Counted from the first letter of the stretch, positions 29,201 through 37,268 are shown. The stretch: DNA of 64,000 nucleotides from Algibacter miyuki (GCF_030409805.1 NZ_JAUFQP010000001.1:434001-498000); one strand, 5' to 3'. Numbers and translations are program-made. Notes: generated from the letters alone by a model not told the origin.

Positions 29201-30574
29201 AGATCTTAAATTTGCAATAGTTGGACAACCACTAACATTTGTATAGTTCCCAAAATTGAATAACACATCATAATTTTGTGCATTTTTATCTTTATAATAA
29301 CCAGATTTTAAATCTTTTGGTGTCAGCTTTTTTACAATCTCTTTAAAATCAAAATTTGGCTTAGATTTTCTATAAAAAAGAGGAACTATAAGTTCTTTTT
29401 CTTCAATATTTATAAACCTTAATTTATCGTCTTTTTCAGTTTTTATTTTTATAGAATTCATAAAACTATACATTCTAAATAACTCAAAATCGGGATGCGA
29501 TATGGGTATACAGGCTTTATCATTCTCTAGCGGGCAGTTTGCAACCAATCCTTTTTGAGACTTTAAAGGTCTTTGAAAAAAGATTGCGTTTTCAATAGCT
29601 TTTTTTAATGTTGATGATACATTTTGTTTATCACAAATAACATGAAATTCATGCAAGTAATGTTCTTCACGATGCGTATAATTGTTTCTAATTCTTTTAC
29701 CTTCTTTGTGTAAACCATAAAAATATTCACCCAATGTATTACAATTGGCTTCTTCAATTTTCGCAGATAAATCACTAATTGCACTTTTAACTTTACCTAA
29801 AAACTCTTTACGGTTTAAACGTTCTAATAATTTTTCTTTTACATCATGTAATTCTTCCGTAGTATTCTCCTTTAAAATAGATTTAAAGGCTCTTCCTAAA
29901 GTAAATAATGCTTTGCTATTATCGTCTGTTTTATCATAAGCATCTAAAAAATCGTCATAAGTTTGTAAAAAATCATTAATAGTGGTTGCATGTTGAATTA
30001 TTTCTTCAATTTCATTGTTTTTTTCTTCAACAATAGAATTGTCTGAGGAGTCTAACCTGTTACTTAAAAAACCACGACGCTGTGCTATGTGGTAAAAAGC
30101 TCTTCCTAATTCGTGCTTATCACTTATTCTATTTAAATCTAGTTTTTGAGTTGAAGCCTTAAATCTAAACGCATAAGGGTTTTTAGTTTGAGCTTTTCGT
30201 TCTAACTTATCGTCCTGATTATCGGTGCTTAACCACAATCTGAATTGATCATTATCAGGATATATTTTTTTGTATCTCCAAAGTTTTAGTTCCTCGTCCG
30301 TTAATTTCGGGCATAAGTTATTATCAGATAAAACCTTTAATAGCTCTAACTTTCTTAATTTTCTTCTATATTTAAGTTTTCGGCCACTTCTATAATTTGT
30401 ACGCTGTGCAGCTTTTGAACTTTCACTACTTGTTTTAGCTTCGATATTCACACCTTCAGAAAATATCCTAACACCTTTATCTATTAGAGTAAATTCTTTT
30501 TCATTATTGTACTTTTCTACAATTGCCCAACCAATTGAATTCGTTCCTAAGTCTAACCCTAAAATTTTTGCCAT
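26243..30574 (-). CDS. cas9: Cas9 RNA-guided nuclease, type II-C
   Basis: 1443 residues, in the long size class seen in Bacteroidetes II-C. RuvC-I is ILGLDLGTNSIGWAIVE with Asp8. An Arg-rich bridge helix follows at about residues 60-80. RuvC-II is IVRIEMARE with Glu767. The HNH domain has DIEHTIPRS with His863 and CCSVYNRDLKKDK. RuvC-III is HAHHAKDAVVVAC with His1025 and Asp1028. All catalytic residues are present, so it should cut both strands. It is convergent with cas1-cas2 across the array, and its start is divergent from the tracrRNA. Its base composition and codon use are AT-rich like the surroundings. Confidence 0.96.
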   Translation of the reverse strand: MAKILGLDLGTNSIGWAIVEKYNNEKEFTLIDKGVRIFSEGVNIEAKTSSESSKAAQRTNYRSGRKLKYRRKLRKLELLKVLSDNNLCPKLTDEELKLWRYKKIYPDNDQFRLWLSTDNQDDKLERKAQTKNPYAFRFKASTQKLDLNRISDKHELGRAFYHIAQRRGFLSNRLDSSDNSIVEEKNNEIEEIIQHATTINDFLQTYDDFLDAYDKTDDNSKALFTLGRAFKSILKENTTEELHDVKEKLLERLNRKEFLGKVKSAISDLSAKIEEANCNTLGEYFYGLHKEGKRIRNNYTHREEHYLHEFHVICDKQNVSSTLKKAIENAIFFQRPLKSQKGLVANCPLENDKACIPISHPDFELFRMYSFMNSIKIKTEKDDKLRFINIEEKELIVPLFYRKSKPNFDFKEIVKKLTPKDLKSGYYKDKNAQNYDVLFNFGNYTNVSGCPTIANLRSVFGEDWKTYLVENFNKKNKDNSNKTPYQIIDTIWHVLFRFDKTEKLKQFVINYLGCDADTATKFSKIKLKQDYGSLSLKAIRNILPYLEKGLLYSHAVFLANLKTVLPKSIWNNEADIKVINKELFSIIDSYNIYKNMVEIVNGLIKTVKDNKETWSDKNSFVVEAYKKDINKSVISYYGLKRWDLFLHEEKETILTDNFKLFSTQMKLNSGLGEFMKKETLDERVKTFLRDNFNVEPEQLKKLYHPSAIEVYKQAKRSELDGKLYLGSPLISSIKNPMAMRALHQLRKVINQLIKDDAIDENTIVRIEMARELKSANERTAIRQWQNDLQNRNNDYKKEIIAILKGELQLVNCNDVVNSNYEPTENDILKYQLWKEQNHICLYTGKTICISDFIGANPKFDIEHTIPRSKSLDNSQINKTLCCSVYNRDLKKDKIPTECNNHEEIMPRISHWYAKYKSLENQIRDITKKVRGATTKENRDRYIQNRTKLRFEYNYLKDKYKTFIITEIPRGFRNSQSVDIGIISKYGNLFLKSLFTKVYPVKGKTTSNLRDIWGLDKKERINHAHHAKDAVVVACCEKDINDALASYYHNYEDYQFYGKQKPSFKHRIPWKGFNTDVNNFDNNTLISHHTPDVLPIQSKKAIRKRGIIQRNSNGNIKYKQGDTVRDTLHKESFYGAIKREETNKKGEIEEVVKYVLRKPIDSFSDSDLKNIVDDRIKEIVTNARKEEKIIKKEIDTFKKQLNKVSDAEEVILKAKIETLMYKMDHELYVLPNKKGNPIPIKKIRYFATDVKVPLEIKKHRDVSRHEHKQHYFAKNDSNYCMAIYEGVDGKGKVTRSNLLINNLDAGSYFKKSNTNNQLYPIAPEKDKNNNPLKYVLTKGKMVLVYDKNPEELFEMDELQLLERLFQITQMDVEKYAEIKLLHHTEAREKKTLTSIMGLKSGMKGGKNIGEHKKYPWIKVGVNSFDCLVEGYDFKINSIGKLEII

Positions 30575-30622
30575 TATCTGATACTTTATTTTTTTAAAAG
30601 TAAGAAAAAGAAAAATACTATA

Positions 30623-30640
30623 TTTACGGTTAGCCGTAAA
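30623..30640. promoter_or_regulatory. Palindrome in the cas9/tracrRNA divergent promoter
   Basis: TTTACGG-TTAG-CCGTAAA is an inverted repeat with perfect 7-bp arms. It lies 49 bp upstream of the cas9 start and 21 bp upstream of the tracrRNA -7 element, a position suited to an operator for both. No repressor gene is adjacent. Confidence 0.5.
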
Positions 30641-30660
30641 ACATTATAGTTTTTTTGTAT

Positions 30661-30668
30661 TATATTTG
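30661..30668 (+). promoter_or_regulatory. tracrRNA promoter -7 element
   Basis: TATATTTG fits the Bacteroidetes TAnnTTTG -7 consensus and places transcription start at about 30675, just before the anti-repeat. I see no clear -33 TTTG. Confidence 0.65.
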
Positions 30669-30674
30669 TAACTG

Positions 30675-30763
30675 ATTAAAATTTCTAATCTTTAATCTTA
30701 TCACAATAAGGCTATATGCCGTAGATGAAAATCTTTAGTCCCGCTTCGGTGGGACTTTTTTTG
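30675..30763 (+). ncRNA. tracrRNA
   Basis: The anti-repeat at 30682-30697 pairs perfectly over 16 nt with the CRISPR repeat. A 4-nt bulge follows (TTAT, 30698-30701) and then CACAA (30702-30706) pairs with the repeat 5' end. Downstream come a GGC-TATAT-GCC nexus hairpin, an AGAT-GAAA-ATCT hairpin, and a terminator hairpin AGTCCCGC-TTCG-GTGGGACT (30737-30756) with a T run. This is the expected order for a type II tracrRNA. It is divergent from cas9. Ends are inferred from the promoter and terminator, so they may be off by a few bases. Confidence 0.88.
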
Positions 30764-30767
30764 TTTA

Positions 30768-31757
30768 AATTTTAAAATAAAGCTCCGCTTACTTCTGCGC
30801 TTAGTTTAATAATTTCGATTTTTTAGCATCTCTCTTTTTACTATATTATTTTTTAGATAATTAATATATAGGCACTTGTATTTTTTTATAAAGTGATTTC
30901 TAACAGAGTAAAGAAACTTAAGTCCAAATATGTAATGAATATTACCTCGTAACATACATCCATTCCAGCACATTCCCTTCCATTCCGTAAAAACTACATT
31001 CCAGAAAAATCGCTTCATTAAAAAATCTTTGACCTAATCCACGTTTTTTACTTTGCATTCCGCTAATCCTTTCCGTTTCTCTGGAAAGGAACGCTACATT
31101 CCAATTCAAAAACGCGAATCAAGTCCGCTTGAAATAGTGTTAAACAACAGTAATTCGTTTTCACAACCCGATCAGCACATGGCCACTCCATGTTATTACG
31201 GGCAAAGAGCTTCACTAAACAAATCTTGGACCCAATCCCAAAGTTTTGGTATCTGCATTTTAATAGGTATCCCGAATACCAATAAATCTTTGGTCCAAAT
31301 TAACATTTCGCTTCTTAAAAAAACTTTGAAATATAGTCCGCTAAATCGGATAGATGTATTTGTCATTGTGTTCCACTTCCTATGATTTTGTATTTCACAA
31401 AGAATTTAGGTTCACTTCCGTAATCCAACACCGTCATACCTTTTTTTGACAGCAAAATAACAACATTCAGCTTTGAACGACAGCATAACCAGGCTCGTAC
31501 CTCGCTCTTTTTATATGTCTTAACAAAGCTGAATATCGAAAGCACTAAGCAACAAAAAGAAGGTAACAGCGGTGGCTCTATGGGAAGTAAATCTAAAATG
31601 AATCTTATGAAATCTTACAAAATCAATAAAAAGGAAGCGAAACAAAAGTTAAATAAACAAAAGAAGGAAAACGCTCTGGATATAATAAGTAAATCAATAA
31701 CAAAGCCTTTCTGAAGGGTTCAGATAGGTCAATATTAATCTTTAAATTTTTTTAATT
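30768..31757. other. Long non-coding stretch between tracrRNA and ssb
   Basis: About 1 kb without a convincing gene except a possible short basic ORF at 31580. It holds a second copy of the element seen before parB: TAATCC (31064), hairpin CCTTTCC/GGAAAGG (31068-31089), GGAACGCTACATTCC (31088-31102) and GTCCGCTT (31123-31130). A weaker GTCCGCT is at 31336. Stretches resemble decayed coding sequence, so this may be scar DNA from insertions. Confidence 0.45.
31580..31714 (+). CDS. Possible small basic protein (44 aa)
   Basis: ATG at 31580 to TGA at 31712 encodes a Lys-rich peptide starting MGSKSKMNLMKSY and ending SITKPF. The frame stays open upstream for more than 30 codons without an ATG, so it could be the tail of a decayed gene. 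It lies 43 bp before ssb. I do not recognise it. Confidence 0.25.
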   Translation: MGSKSKMNLMKSYKINKKEAKQKLNKQKKENALDIISKSITKPF

Positions 31758-32114
31758 ATGAGTACTCTAAAAAACAAAGTACAGTTAATTGGCAACGTAG
31801 GAAACTCGCCAGAAATCACAAATCTTGAAAGTGGAAAGAAAGTTGCGAAATTTTCAATGGCTACAAATGAATTTTACAAAAATTCAGAAGGAGAGAAGCA
31901 ACAAGACACCCAGTGGCACAATATTGTAGCATGGGGAAAGATTGCCGAAATCGTTGAGAAATACGTAGGCAAAGGAAAAGAAGTAGCCTTAGAAGGGAGA
32001 TTAACTTCCCGTTCATATGAAACCAAAGAAGGAGAAAAAAGATATGTTACTGAAGTGGTAATTGATGAAATTCTTCTTTTGGGAATTAAAGGCGAGGATA
32101 ACGCTACTGAATAA
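31758..32114 (+). CDS. ssb: Single-stranded DNA-binding protein
   Basis: 118 residues with the OB-fold of SSB: MSTLKNKVQLIGNVGNSPE, FSMATNEF, WHNIVAWGKIAEIVEKYVGKG and VALEGRLTSRSYETKEG. It binds ssDNA as a multimer. The C-terminus (GIKGEDNATE) is short and lacks the usual DDDIPF-type tip of the chromosomal protein. This matches the extra SSB of conjugative elements, used during transfer of ssDNA. A strong hairpin terminator follows, so it is monocistronic. Its upstream partner in other elements would be parB; here the CRISPR locus separates them. Confidence 0.92.
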   Translation: MSTLKNKVQLIGNVGNSPEITNLESGKKVAKFSMATNEFYKNSEGEKQQDTQWHNIVAWGKIAEIVEKYVGKGKEVALEGRLTSRSYETKEGEKRYVTEVVIDEILLLGIKGEDNATE

Positions 32115-32124
32115 TTGAGAATTA

Positions 32125-32166
32125 AAAGAGAGCGTTCCTGTGGAGAGTAGCGCTCTCTTTTTCATT
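32125..32166 (+). terminator. Terminator after ssb
   Basis: A perfect 10-bp stem AAAGAGAGCG (32125-32134) and CGCTCTCTTT (32151-32160), then TT-rich sequence. Confidence 0.8.
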
Positions 32167-32190
32167 ATTAATCTTATTAAATAGAATACA

Positions 32191-32571
32191 ATGAATGATA
32201 AAGTTAAAAAAATAAAAGCTGATTTGCAACATTTTTGTGGTACAGAAATGTTCTTTAAAATCCCATTAATTGGAACTTGTTTTACCGATGGGTTAAAATA
32301 TTTAGCCAAAGAGGCAGAATGCTATTGGTTGATTACAGATGCATCTGTGATAGCAAAAAGTTTATCAAATAGAAGTTCTTTTATTACTATTGATTTTAAA
32401 AGACTTTCTGAAAAAGAACGGTTAGAAAAGCATTGTGAAGCCATTATTAATTATAGTGATGGGAATGATAAAATTTTTGAAACGCATAGATATAATGTAA
32501 CCGATTTTCCTTTGGATGAATTGCGATTATTTTTTGTAGATAATACGCTAATGCTTCCGAGTGAATATTAA
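32191..32571 (+). CDS. DUF6876-family protein
   Basis: 126 residues, soluble. The visible pattern is LQHFCGTEMFFKIPL, TDGLKYLAKEAECYWLITDASV, then a negatively charged C-terminal half ending LFFVDNTLMLPSEY. This matches a small family of unknown function carried by Bacteroidetes conjugative elements next to ssb. No catalytic motif is evident. A hairpin terminator (32666-32695) follows. Confidence 0.7.
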   Translation: MNDKVKKIKADLQHFCGTEMFFKIPLIGTCFTDGLKYLAKEAECYWLITDASVIAKSLSNRSSFITIDFKRLSEKERLEKHCEAIINYSDGNDKIFETHRYNVTDFPLDELRLFFVDNTLMLPSEY

Positions 32572-33037
32572 AAAAAGGGTTATGGTATATTTTTAGGAAG
32601 TAGAAACTCTAAGAGGTAGTATTCTTATAACTATGTTTAACACTTTAAATCTAATTTAAAATCAGGGCCTTTAATTTTTTAAAGGTCTTTTTTTTGTTCT
32701 GTTATTTTAGATTCTGTAATGAAAATTGAGATTTTATAAAGATACTTCTAAACTTCAATTGAAACATTCTTAAAAAAAATAATTTCAATTCGTATTCGAG
32801 TAAAAGCCATTACATTTTTGGATGTAATGGTATTTTTTTTTGTCCAGCGAAGCTGGACGAAAAGGAATAGCAAGAGGGTAACACGCTAGCGCGATGTTTC
32901 AATTTTTCGTTTTCATAATTCACTAGTGAAATCAGTAGTTTAGAGAGATTGAAGGTTTTAGTTAATAAAATTTCAGCATCAGTTTTTCAGAAAAAACCTT
33001 CGCAACCCAATAAAAACGACAATTTTTTTCAGAAAAT
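32572..33037. other. Non-coding stretch with three hairpins; candidate oriT region
   Basis: The stretch holds a terminator (GGCCTTTAA/TTAAAGGTC, 32666-32687, T run). A second hairpin with T run follows (CCATTACAT/ATGTAATGG, 32807-32830). Then comes a perfect hairpin GTCCAGC-GAA-GCTGGAC (32842-32858), followed by ACGCTAGCGCG near 32882. The last part sits directly upstream of the two mobilization genes, where oriT lies in related mobilizable elements. No gene is supported here. Confidence 0.4.
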
Positions 33038-33430
33038 ATGGATAAAGGATATGAAAAAGAGCGATTTGAGAAGCTTGGAATTAAAGCTTCAGTGGCAGAG
33101 CGTTTTCGAAGTTTTTGTAAAAAAATGTCTAAATCGCAATCTATGACGCTGCTTTTGATGCTTGATTTTTTTGAGGATAATAGTATTTCTCCAAATGAAA
33201 CTATGGGGCCTAATATGCAAACATTGGAAAGTAAAATTAAGAAACGAATTAACGCAGTAATAGCTATTATAAAAGACATTGAAAAAAATCACGATAAGCC
33301 CACAACAGCCATGTTGCAATCTTTGTTTATGGAGTTTGAACCTAAAGAAAAGAAAATCATTTTGGAAAAAGAAGTCAAAGAAAATAAAGTACAGTTTGTA
33401 GAAAAAACAGATACTAATACTCAATTATAG
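33038..33430 (+). CDS. bfmA: BfmA/BtgA-family mobilization protein
   Basis: 130 residues with a ribbon-helix-helix-like N-terminal DNA-binding segment (IKASVAERFRSFCKKMSKSQSMTLLLMLDFF) and a charged helical tail. BfmA/BtgA proteins are relaxosome accessory factors that bind oriT and aid the relaxase. It ends 4 bp before the relaxase gene, forming a mobilization operon. The oriT is therefore expected just upstream. Confidence 0.82.
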   Translation: MDKGYEKERFEKLGIKASVAERFRSFCKKMSKSQSMTLLLMLDFFEDNSISPNETMGPNMQTLESKIKKRINAVIAIIKDIEKNHDKPTTAMLQSLFMEFEPKEKKIILEKEVKENKVQFVEKTDTNTQL

Positions 33431-33434
33431 AATT

Positions 33435-34463
33435 ATGTATATCACAATCACAGCTCAAAAATTAGGTGGAAATTATTCACAAAGTTCTGCGGATTTTGCT
33501 GAGTATTTGGAGAAGGAAAATCAAGGTTTGGAGCAAGGGGATGCGGAACATTTTTTTAATCAATATGCAGATAAAATTGAAGCCAAAGAAGTGGTAAAAG
33601 AAATTGATGGCAATACAGCAAAACTCAAAAGGAAAGAACCAAAATTTTATTCAATTACAGTTAGTCCTAGTAAATATGAATTAAGAAAACTGCAAAACAA
33701 TTCCGAAGATTTAAAAAAATATACTAAAGCAATAATGCATGATTATGCCAGGTCTTTTAATAGAGAGATTAATGGTAAGCCGATAACCGTTGATGACATA
33801 AAATATTTTGCAAAAATTGAACATCAACGCACATTTAAAGGGACAGATAAACAGGTAAAAGAAAACCAGCCTTTTGCTGCAAAAATTCTAGAGTTGAAAC
33901 ATGAGATCAGGAAAATAGAGAACAACCAAATAGGAGGAGATAGAAAGAAGTTGAAAGCTCAAATTATAAAGCTTGAAGCAGAGGCTCCACACCAACAAAA
34001 TGGAAAACGTATAGTTCAAGGCATGAAAAAGGGTGGTAATCAAAGTCACATTCATATTATTATAAGTCGAAAGGATGCATCAAATTCTGTGAGTTTATCA
34101 CCAGGATCAAAATATAAGGCTTCAGAAGTCATGATGAATGGAAAACAGATAAAGCGAGGGTTTGATAGAGACTCATTTTTCACTAAGGCTGAAAGTACTT
34201 TTGATAAAACATTTGGTTATAAACGGAACTATGCAGAGTTCTACAAATCAAAAAAAGTATTTATGAAGAACCCTAAACTGTATTTTATTGCCTTATTGGG
34301 TTTACCTGCGAGTGAGAAAGCAGTTGCTTTTAATATACTTTCTAAATCTGGATTACCAGTATTAAGTATTCCAACCAGTCAAACTCAGATAGCTTTAAAA
34401 GCTATAAGAACATTAAAACGAGGTGCGGATTTGGCAATTAAGTCAGGTTCAATAGGTATATAA
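33435..34463 (+). CDS. mobB: MobB-like relaxase (DUF5712 family)
   Basis: 342 residues. The catalytic core carries SHIHIIISRKD, the His-rich metal site of relaxases, after a long charged helix region. The N-terminal MYITITAQKLGGNYSQSS is the family's usual start. It should nick oriT and remain covalently attached to the transferred strand. The Tyr nucleophile cannot be assigned with certainty. The gene lies between bfmA and the VirD4-like coupling protein, with the coupling gene 1 bp downstream, so the three form the transfer-initiation unit. Confidence 0.82.
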   Translation: MYITITAQKLGGNYSQSSADFAEYLEKENQGLEQGDAEHFFNQYADKIEAKEVVKEIDGNTAKLKRKEPKFYSITVSPSKYELRKLQNNSEDLKKYTKAIMHDYARSFNREINGKPITVDDIKYFAKIEHQRTFKGTDKQVKENQPFAAKILELKHEIRKIENNQIGGDRKKLKAQIIKLEAEAPHQQNGKRIVQGMKKGGNQSHIHIIISRKDASNSVSLSPGSKYKASEVMMNGKQIKRGFDRDSFFTKAESTFDKTFGYKRNYAEFYKSKKVFMKNPKLYFIALLGLPASEKAVAFNILSKSGLPVLSIPTSQTQIALKAIRTLKRGADLAIKSGSIGI

Positions 34464-34464
34464 C

Positions 34465-36054
34465 ATGGAAATAATATTCACTATAGCAATATGGATAGGA
34501 GTTAGCTTTGTATTTAGTTTCTTTTTCAAAGTGATTAAGTATGCTTATATAATCAACTTAATATTGACGTTTATTTGTATGGGATTTCTTTTTAAACGGC
34601 AATTTTTTTTACACGATTGGACTTCAATAATTTTAATTTTTGGATGTCCTTTATTTCTAATAAATACAGTTCTGTATGTCTTTCTTCATAAGGGGAATGA
34701 AGGTTTAGATCTTAAAGATAAGTATCAAGTTCATTTCAAAATAAAAAACGGCATTTTTAAAGTAAACAATGTTAAACGAGGCGTTTCCATTATAGGTTCA
34801 GCGGGTAGTGGTAAAACTGAAAGTGTTATTTTTAATTTTCTTCTGCATTTTAGTAATTATAGGTTTTCTGGGGTCATACACGATTATAAGAATTTTGAAC
34901 TTACAGAAATGGCATTCCCTTTATTTGAAAAGAATGAAATTGATTTTCGTGTGATTTCATTCGATAATATTTATGATCGCGTGAATCCTATTGCTCCAAG
35001 ATATATGATCAACGAAGAAAGTGTAAATGAGGTAGCAAGGGTGCTTATAGAAAACCTACTGGAGCATAAAGAATCAGGTAGTTCTGGTGCAGGTAAATTC
35101 TTTAATGATGCAGCTGAAGGTTTAATAGGGGGATTAATTTGGAAACTAAAAACGTCATACCCTAAATATTGCACATTACCACATCTTATAGCTATTTATC
35201 AAATTTTAGATACAGATAGTCTTATTGCTTTTCTAAGTACAAATGCCACATGTAGAGCAATGGCAGACGCCTTTATTAGTGGAAAAGATTCTGATAAGCA
35301 AACTGCTGGTGTGAAAAGCACATTGGCAAATGCGCTTAAAAAAATAAGCACACAAAGTATTTTTATGGTACTGTCTGGTGATGATGTCGCTTTGGATGTA
35401 AACAGACAAGAGAAACCTTTAATAATTTCAGTTGTAAATAATCCGAAATATGAAACAGCTTATTCTCCGATAATTGCTACTATAATACATACCATTACAA
35501 AACAAATGAGTGTTAGAGAGTCTAATCATTCGTTTTTAATGATGGAAGAAGCCCCTACGATTAGACTATTAAATATGCACCGTATTCCAGCGACTTTAAG
35601 GAGTTATGATATATCTACCATTTATGTGATGCAGGATAAAATTCAGAATGACATGATGTATGGAGATAAAGCAAGTAGAGCTATTTTGAGTAACTTGTCA
35701 TATCAATTTTTTGGAAAGGTAAATGATCCAGATACAGCAAAATATTATGAACGTTTTTTTGAAATTATAAAAAGAGAAACAACAAGTGTTAATCGGGGAT
35801 ATAACCTTAATTTTGATACACGCATCACTACTGGAGAACGAGAAGTAGCAAAAATTAGGGCAGATGTTTTCTTTCGTTTAAAACAAGGAGAGTTTGTTAC
35901 GTTTGCTGATGGTAAGGACAAGAAAGTTCAATTTGAACATCCTAATATAGAGAAAGGGTTGCCCCCAAAAAAGCAGGACTTTACAAATGATGATTTAGAA
36001 GAAAATTTTAACAGAATATATAACGAGGCTCGGTCAATATTCAAAAATATTTAA
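34465..36054 (+). CDS. mobC: VirD4/MobC-type conjugative coupling protein
   Basis: 529 residues. Two or three N-terminal membrane spans are followed by a P-loop ATPase with GSAGSGKTES (Lys117) and a Walker B-like segment MMEEAPT. The YVMQDKIQND and FGKVNDPDTAKYYERFF segments fit the VirD4/TraG-type coupling-protein fold. It joins the relaxosome to the secretion channel at the inner membrane. Its 3' end overlaps the converging lipoprotein gene by 4 bp, so the mobilization and mating-pore operons meet tail to tail here. Confidence 0.88.
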   Translation: MEIIFTIAIWIGVSFVFSFFFKVIKYAYIINLILTFICMGFLFKRQFFLHDWTSIILIFGCPLFLINTVLYVFLHKGNEGLDLKDKYQVHFKIKNGIFKVNNVKRGVSIIGSAGSGKTESVIFNFLLHFSNYRFSGVIHDYKNFELTEMAFPLFEKNEIDFRVISFDNIYDRVNPIAPRYMINEESVNEVARVLIENLLEHKESGSSGAGKFFNDAAEGLIGGLIWKLKTSYPKYCTLPHLIAIYQILDTDSLIAFLSTNATCRAMADAFISGKDSDKQTAGVKSTLANALKKISTQSIFMVLSGDDVALDVNRQEKPLIISVVNNPKYETAYSPIIATIIHTITKQMSVRESNHSFLMMEEAPTIRLLNMHRIPATLRSYDISTIYVMQDKIQNDMMYGDKASRAILSNLSYQFFGKVNDPDTAKYYERFFEIIKRETTSVNRGYNLNFDTRITTGEREVAKIRADVFFRLKQGEFVTFADGKDKKVQFEHPNIEKGLPPKKQDFTNDDLEENFNRIYNEARSIFKNI

Positions 36055-36413
36055 AATGGTGATTTTTCATTTTTGTCCTTTTCTGTAACTTTCCATTTCT
36101 TATCAACTTTTACAAGCTTAAATATCTCTGGTTGGTCTTCATAAGAAGTAGAAAATTTTACCCAAGCAGTATCTCCATTAACAGATTCTTGAATTAATTT
36201 AAAGTTTGAAGCTTGGGTTGTTCCTGGAGCCACTAAAGCTTGGATAGCCATAAAGGATTGATAACTGTCTGTTGTGGTATGTTTTTCTAGCTTAGTATTT
36301 TCATTTTTATAAAAACTTTCTACAACATTTTTTGCAGTATCCACATGGGATAACTGAGGTTGATTACATCCTATGAATGATATAAGTAATAAGTATAGTG
36401 TCAACTTTTTCAT
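36051..36413 (-). CDS. Small envelope lipoprotein
   Basis: 120 residues beginning LYLLLISFIGCNQ, a lipobox with Cys as the lipidation site. The rest is an NTF2-like/DUF4878-style domain (DTAKNVVESFYKN, WVKFSTSYEDQPEIFKLVKVDKKWKV). It lies at the distal end of the Tra operon, 6 bp after traN, and may be part of the transfer apparatus or confer surface exclusion. Its function is not known. Confidence 0.75.
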   Translation of the reverse strand: MKKLTLYLLLISFIGCNQPQLSHVDTAKNVVESFYKNENTKLEKHTTTDSYQSFMAIQALVAPGTTQASNFKLIQESVNGDTAWVKFSTSYEDQPEIFKLVKVDKKWKVTEKDKNEKSPF

Positions 36414-36419
36414 AATATT

Positions 36420-37253
36420 TTAATTTGGGTTATTAATTGTTTTATCCGCTATTTTCAATTTAATATTTCGTTCACCGTTGTCTTCATTGAGATCCAATAG
36501 GACTAAACGTTCGTCGCTAATGGAGAATTTAGAAACAACATAAACAAACTTAATAGTTTGCTTTTCTTTTATTTTTGAAGGTACATTGTATTTAAATATA
36601 GGTTCTAAACACAATTCTTGCAATGATTTTTTCTTGCCTTTTTTTCTAGTTTGAATACTTAGGTTTAAGAAATTAACGTCATAATCTAAAGACGATTTGT
36701 TTTCAATAGTGATAACGAAATATAATTCCGCTTTATCAAAAACGATATTCTCAATCTTCAGAACAATAGCATCTTTGCGCTTTTTCAGTTTACCAATGCG
36801 TTGTCTTCTGTTAATCAGATACGAACAAAAACGTTCATAATAATTGATTTTATAATCAAAACTGTCAAATGAATTTCCGTTATTTTCATTAGCTTTATTC
36901 ATTGGTGTTTCATTACCAATAGAAGCCGAATCAGGTATGAAATAATTCAATTTATTTAGAGTTTCTTTATACTTTACAATATACGAAAAAATAGCTCCAT
37001 TATTATTGATTATTAGTAAGTTGCTGTCGTTTCCTGGGATGGCTTGAAGTAAACCAAAGTATTGTTCTTGATCTCTATTATAAGTGAATACAAAATTGTC
37101 AGAACCAGTTATACCTTGACGAATGGGGTTAGGGAAAAACAGTGCAACATTCTTGTTATTGTTAGCGTAAATGGTGTCTAAATTAATTTGTTGTTGGGCT
37201 TTAACTGTAGTAAAAAATAAAATAAGGCTGATTACTAGTATTATCTTTTTCAT
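36420..37253 (-). CDS. traN: Conjugative transfer protein TraN (DUF4138)
   Basis: 277 residues with a signal peptide (ILVISLILFFTTVKAQ). The pattern VALFFPNPIRQGITGSDNFVFTYN, GLLQAIPGNDSNLLI and DAIVLKIENIVFDKAELYFVITIENKS is the TraN/DUF4138 family. TraN is an outer-membrane-proximal part of the mating-pore channel, comparable to VirB9. It follows traM by 15 bp in the minus-strand operon. Confidence 0.88.
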   Translation of the reverse strand: MKKIILVISLILFFTTVKAQQQINLDTIYANNNKNVALFFPNPIRQGITGSDNFVFTYNRDQEQYFGLLQAIPGNDSNLLIINNNGAIFSYIVKYKETLNKLNYFIPDSASIGNETPMNKANENNGNSFDSFDYKINYYERFCSYLINRRQRIGKLKKRKDAIVLKIENIVFDKAELYFVITIENKSSLDYDVNFLNLSIQTRKKGKKKSLQELCLEPIFKYNVPSKIKEKQTIKFVYVVSKFSISDERLVLLDLNEDNGERNIKLKIADKTINNPN

Positions 37254-37268
37254 AAGAATCGGTTTATA

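Noticed and set aside
31053..31385. A 110-codon open frame between tracrRNA and ssb
   Set aside because: No recognisable domain; overlaps the repeated non-coding hairpin element; odd composition.
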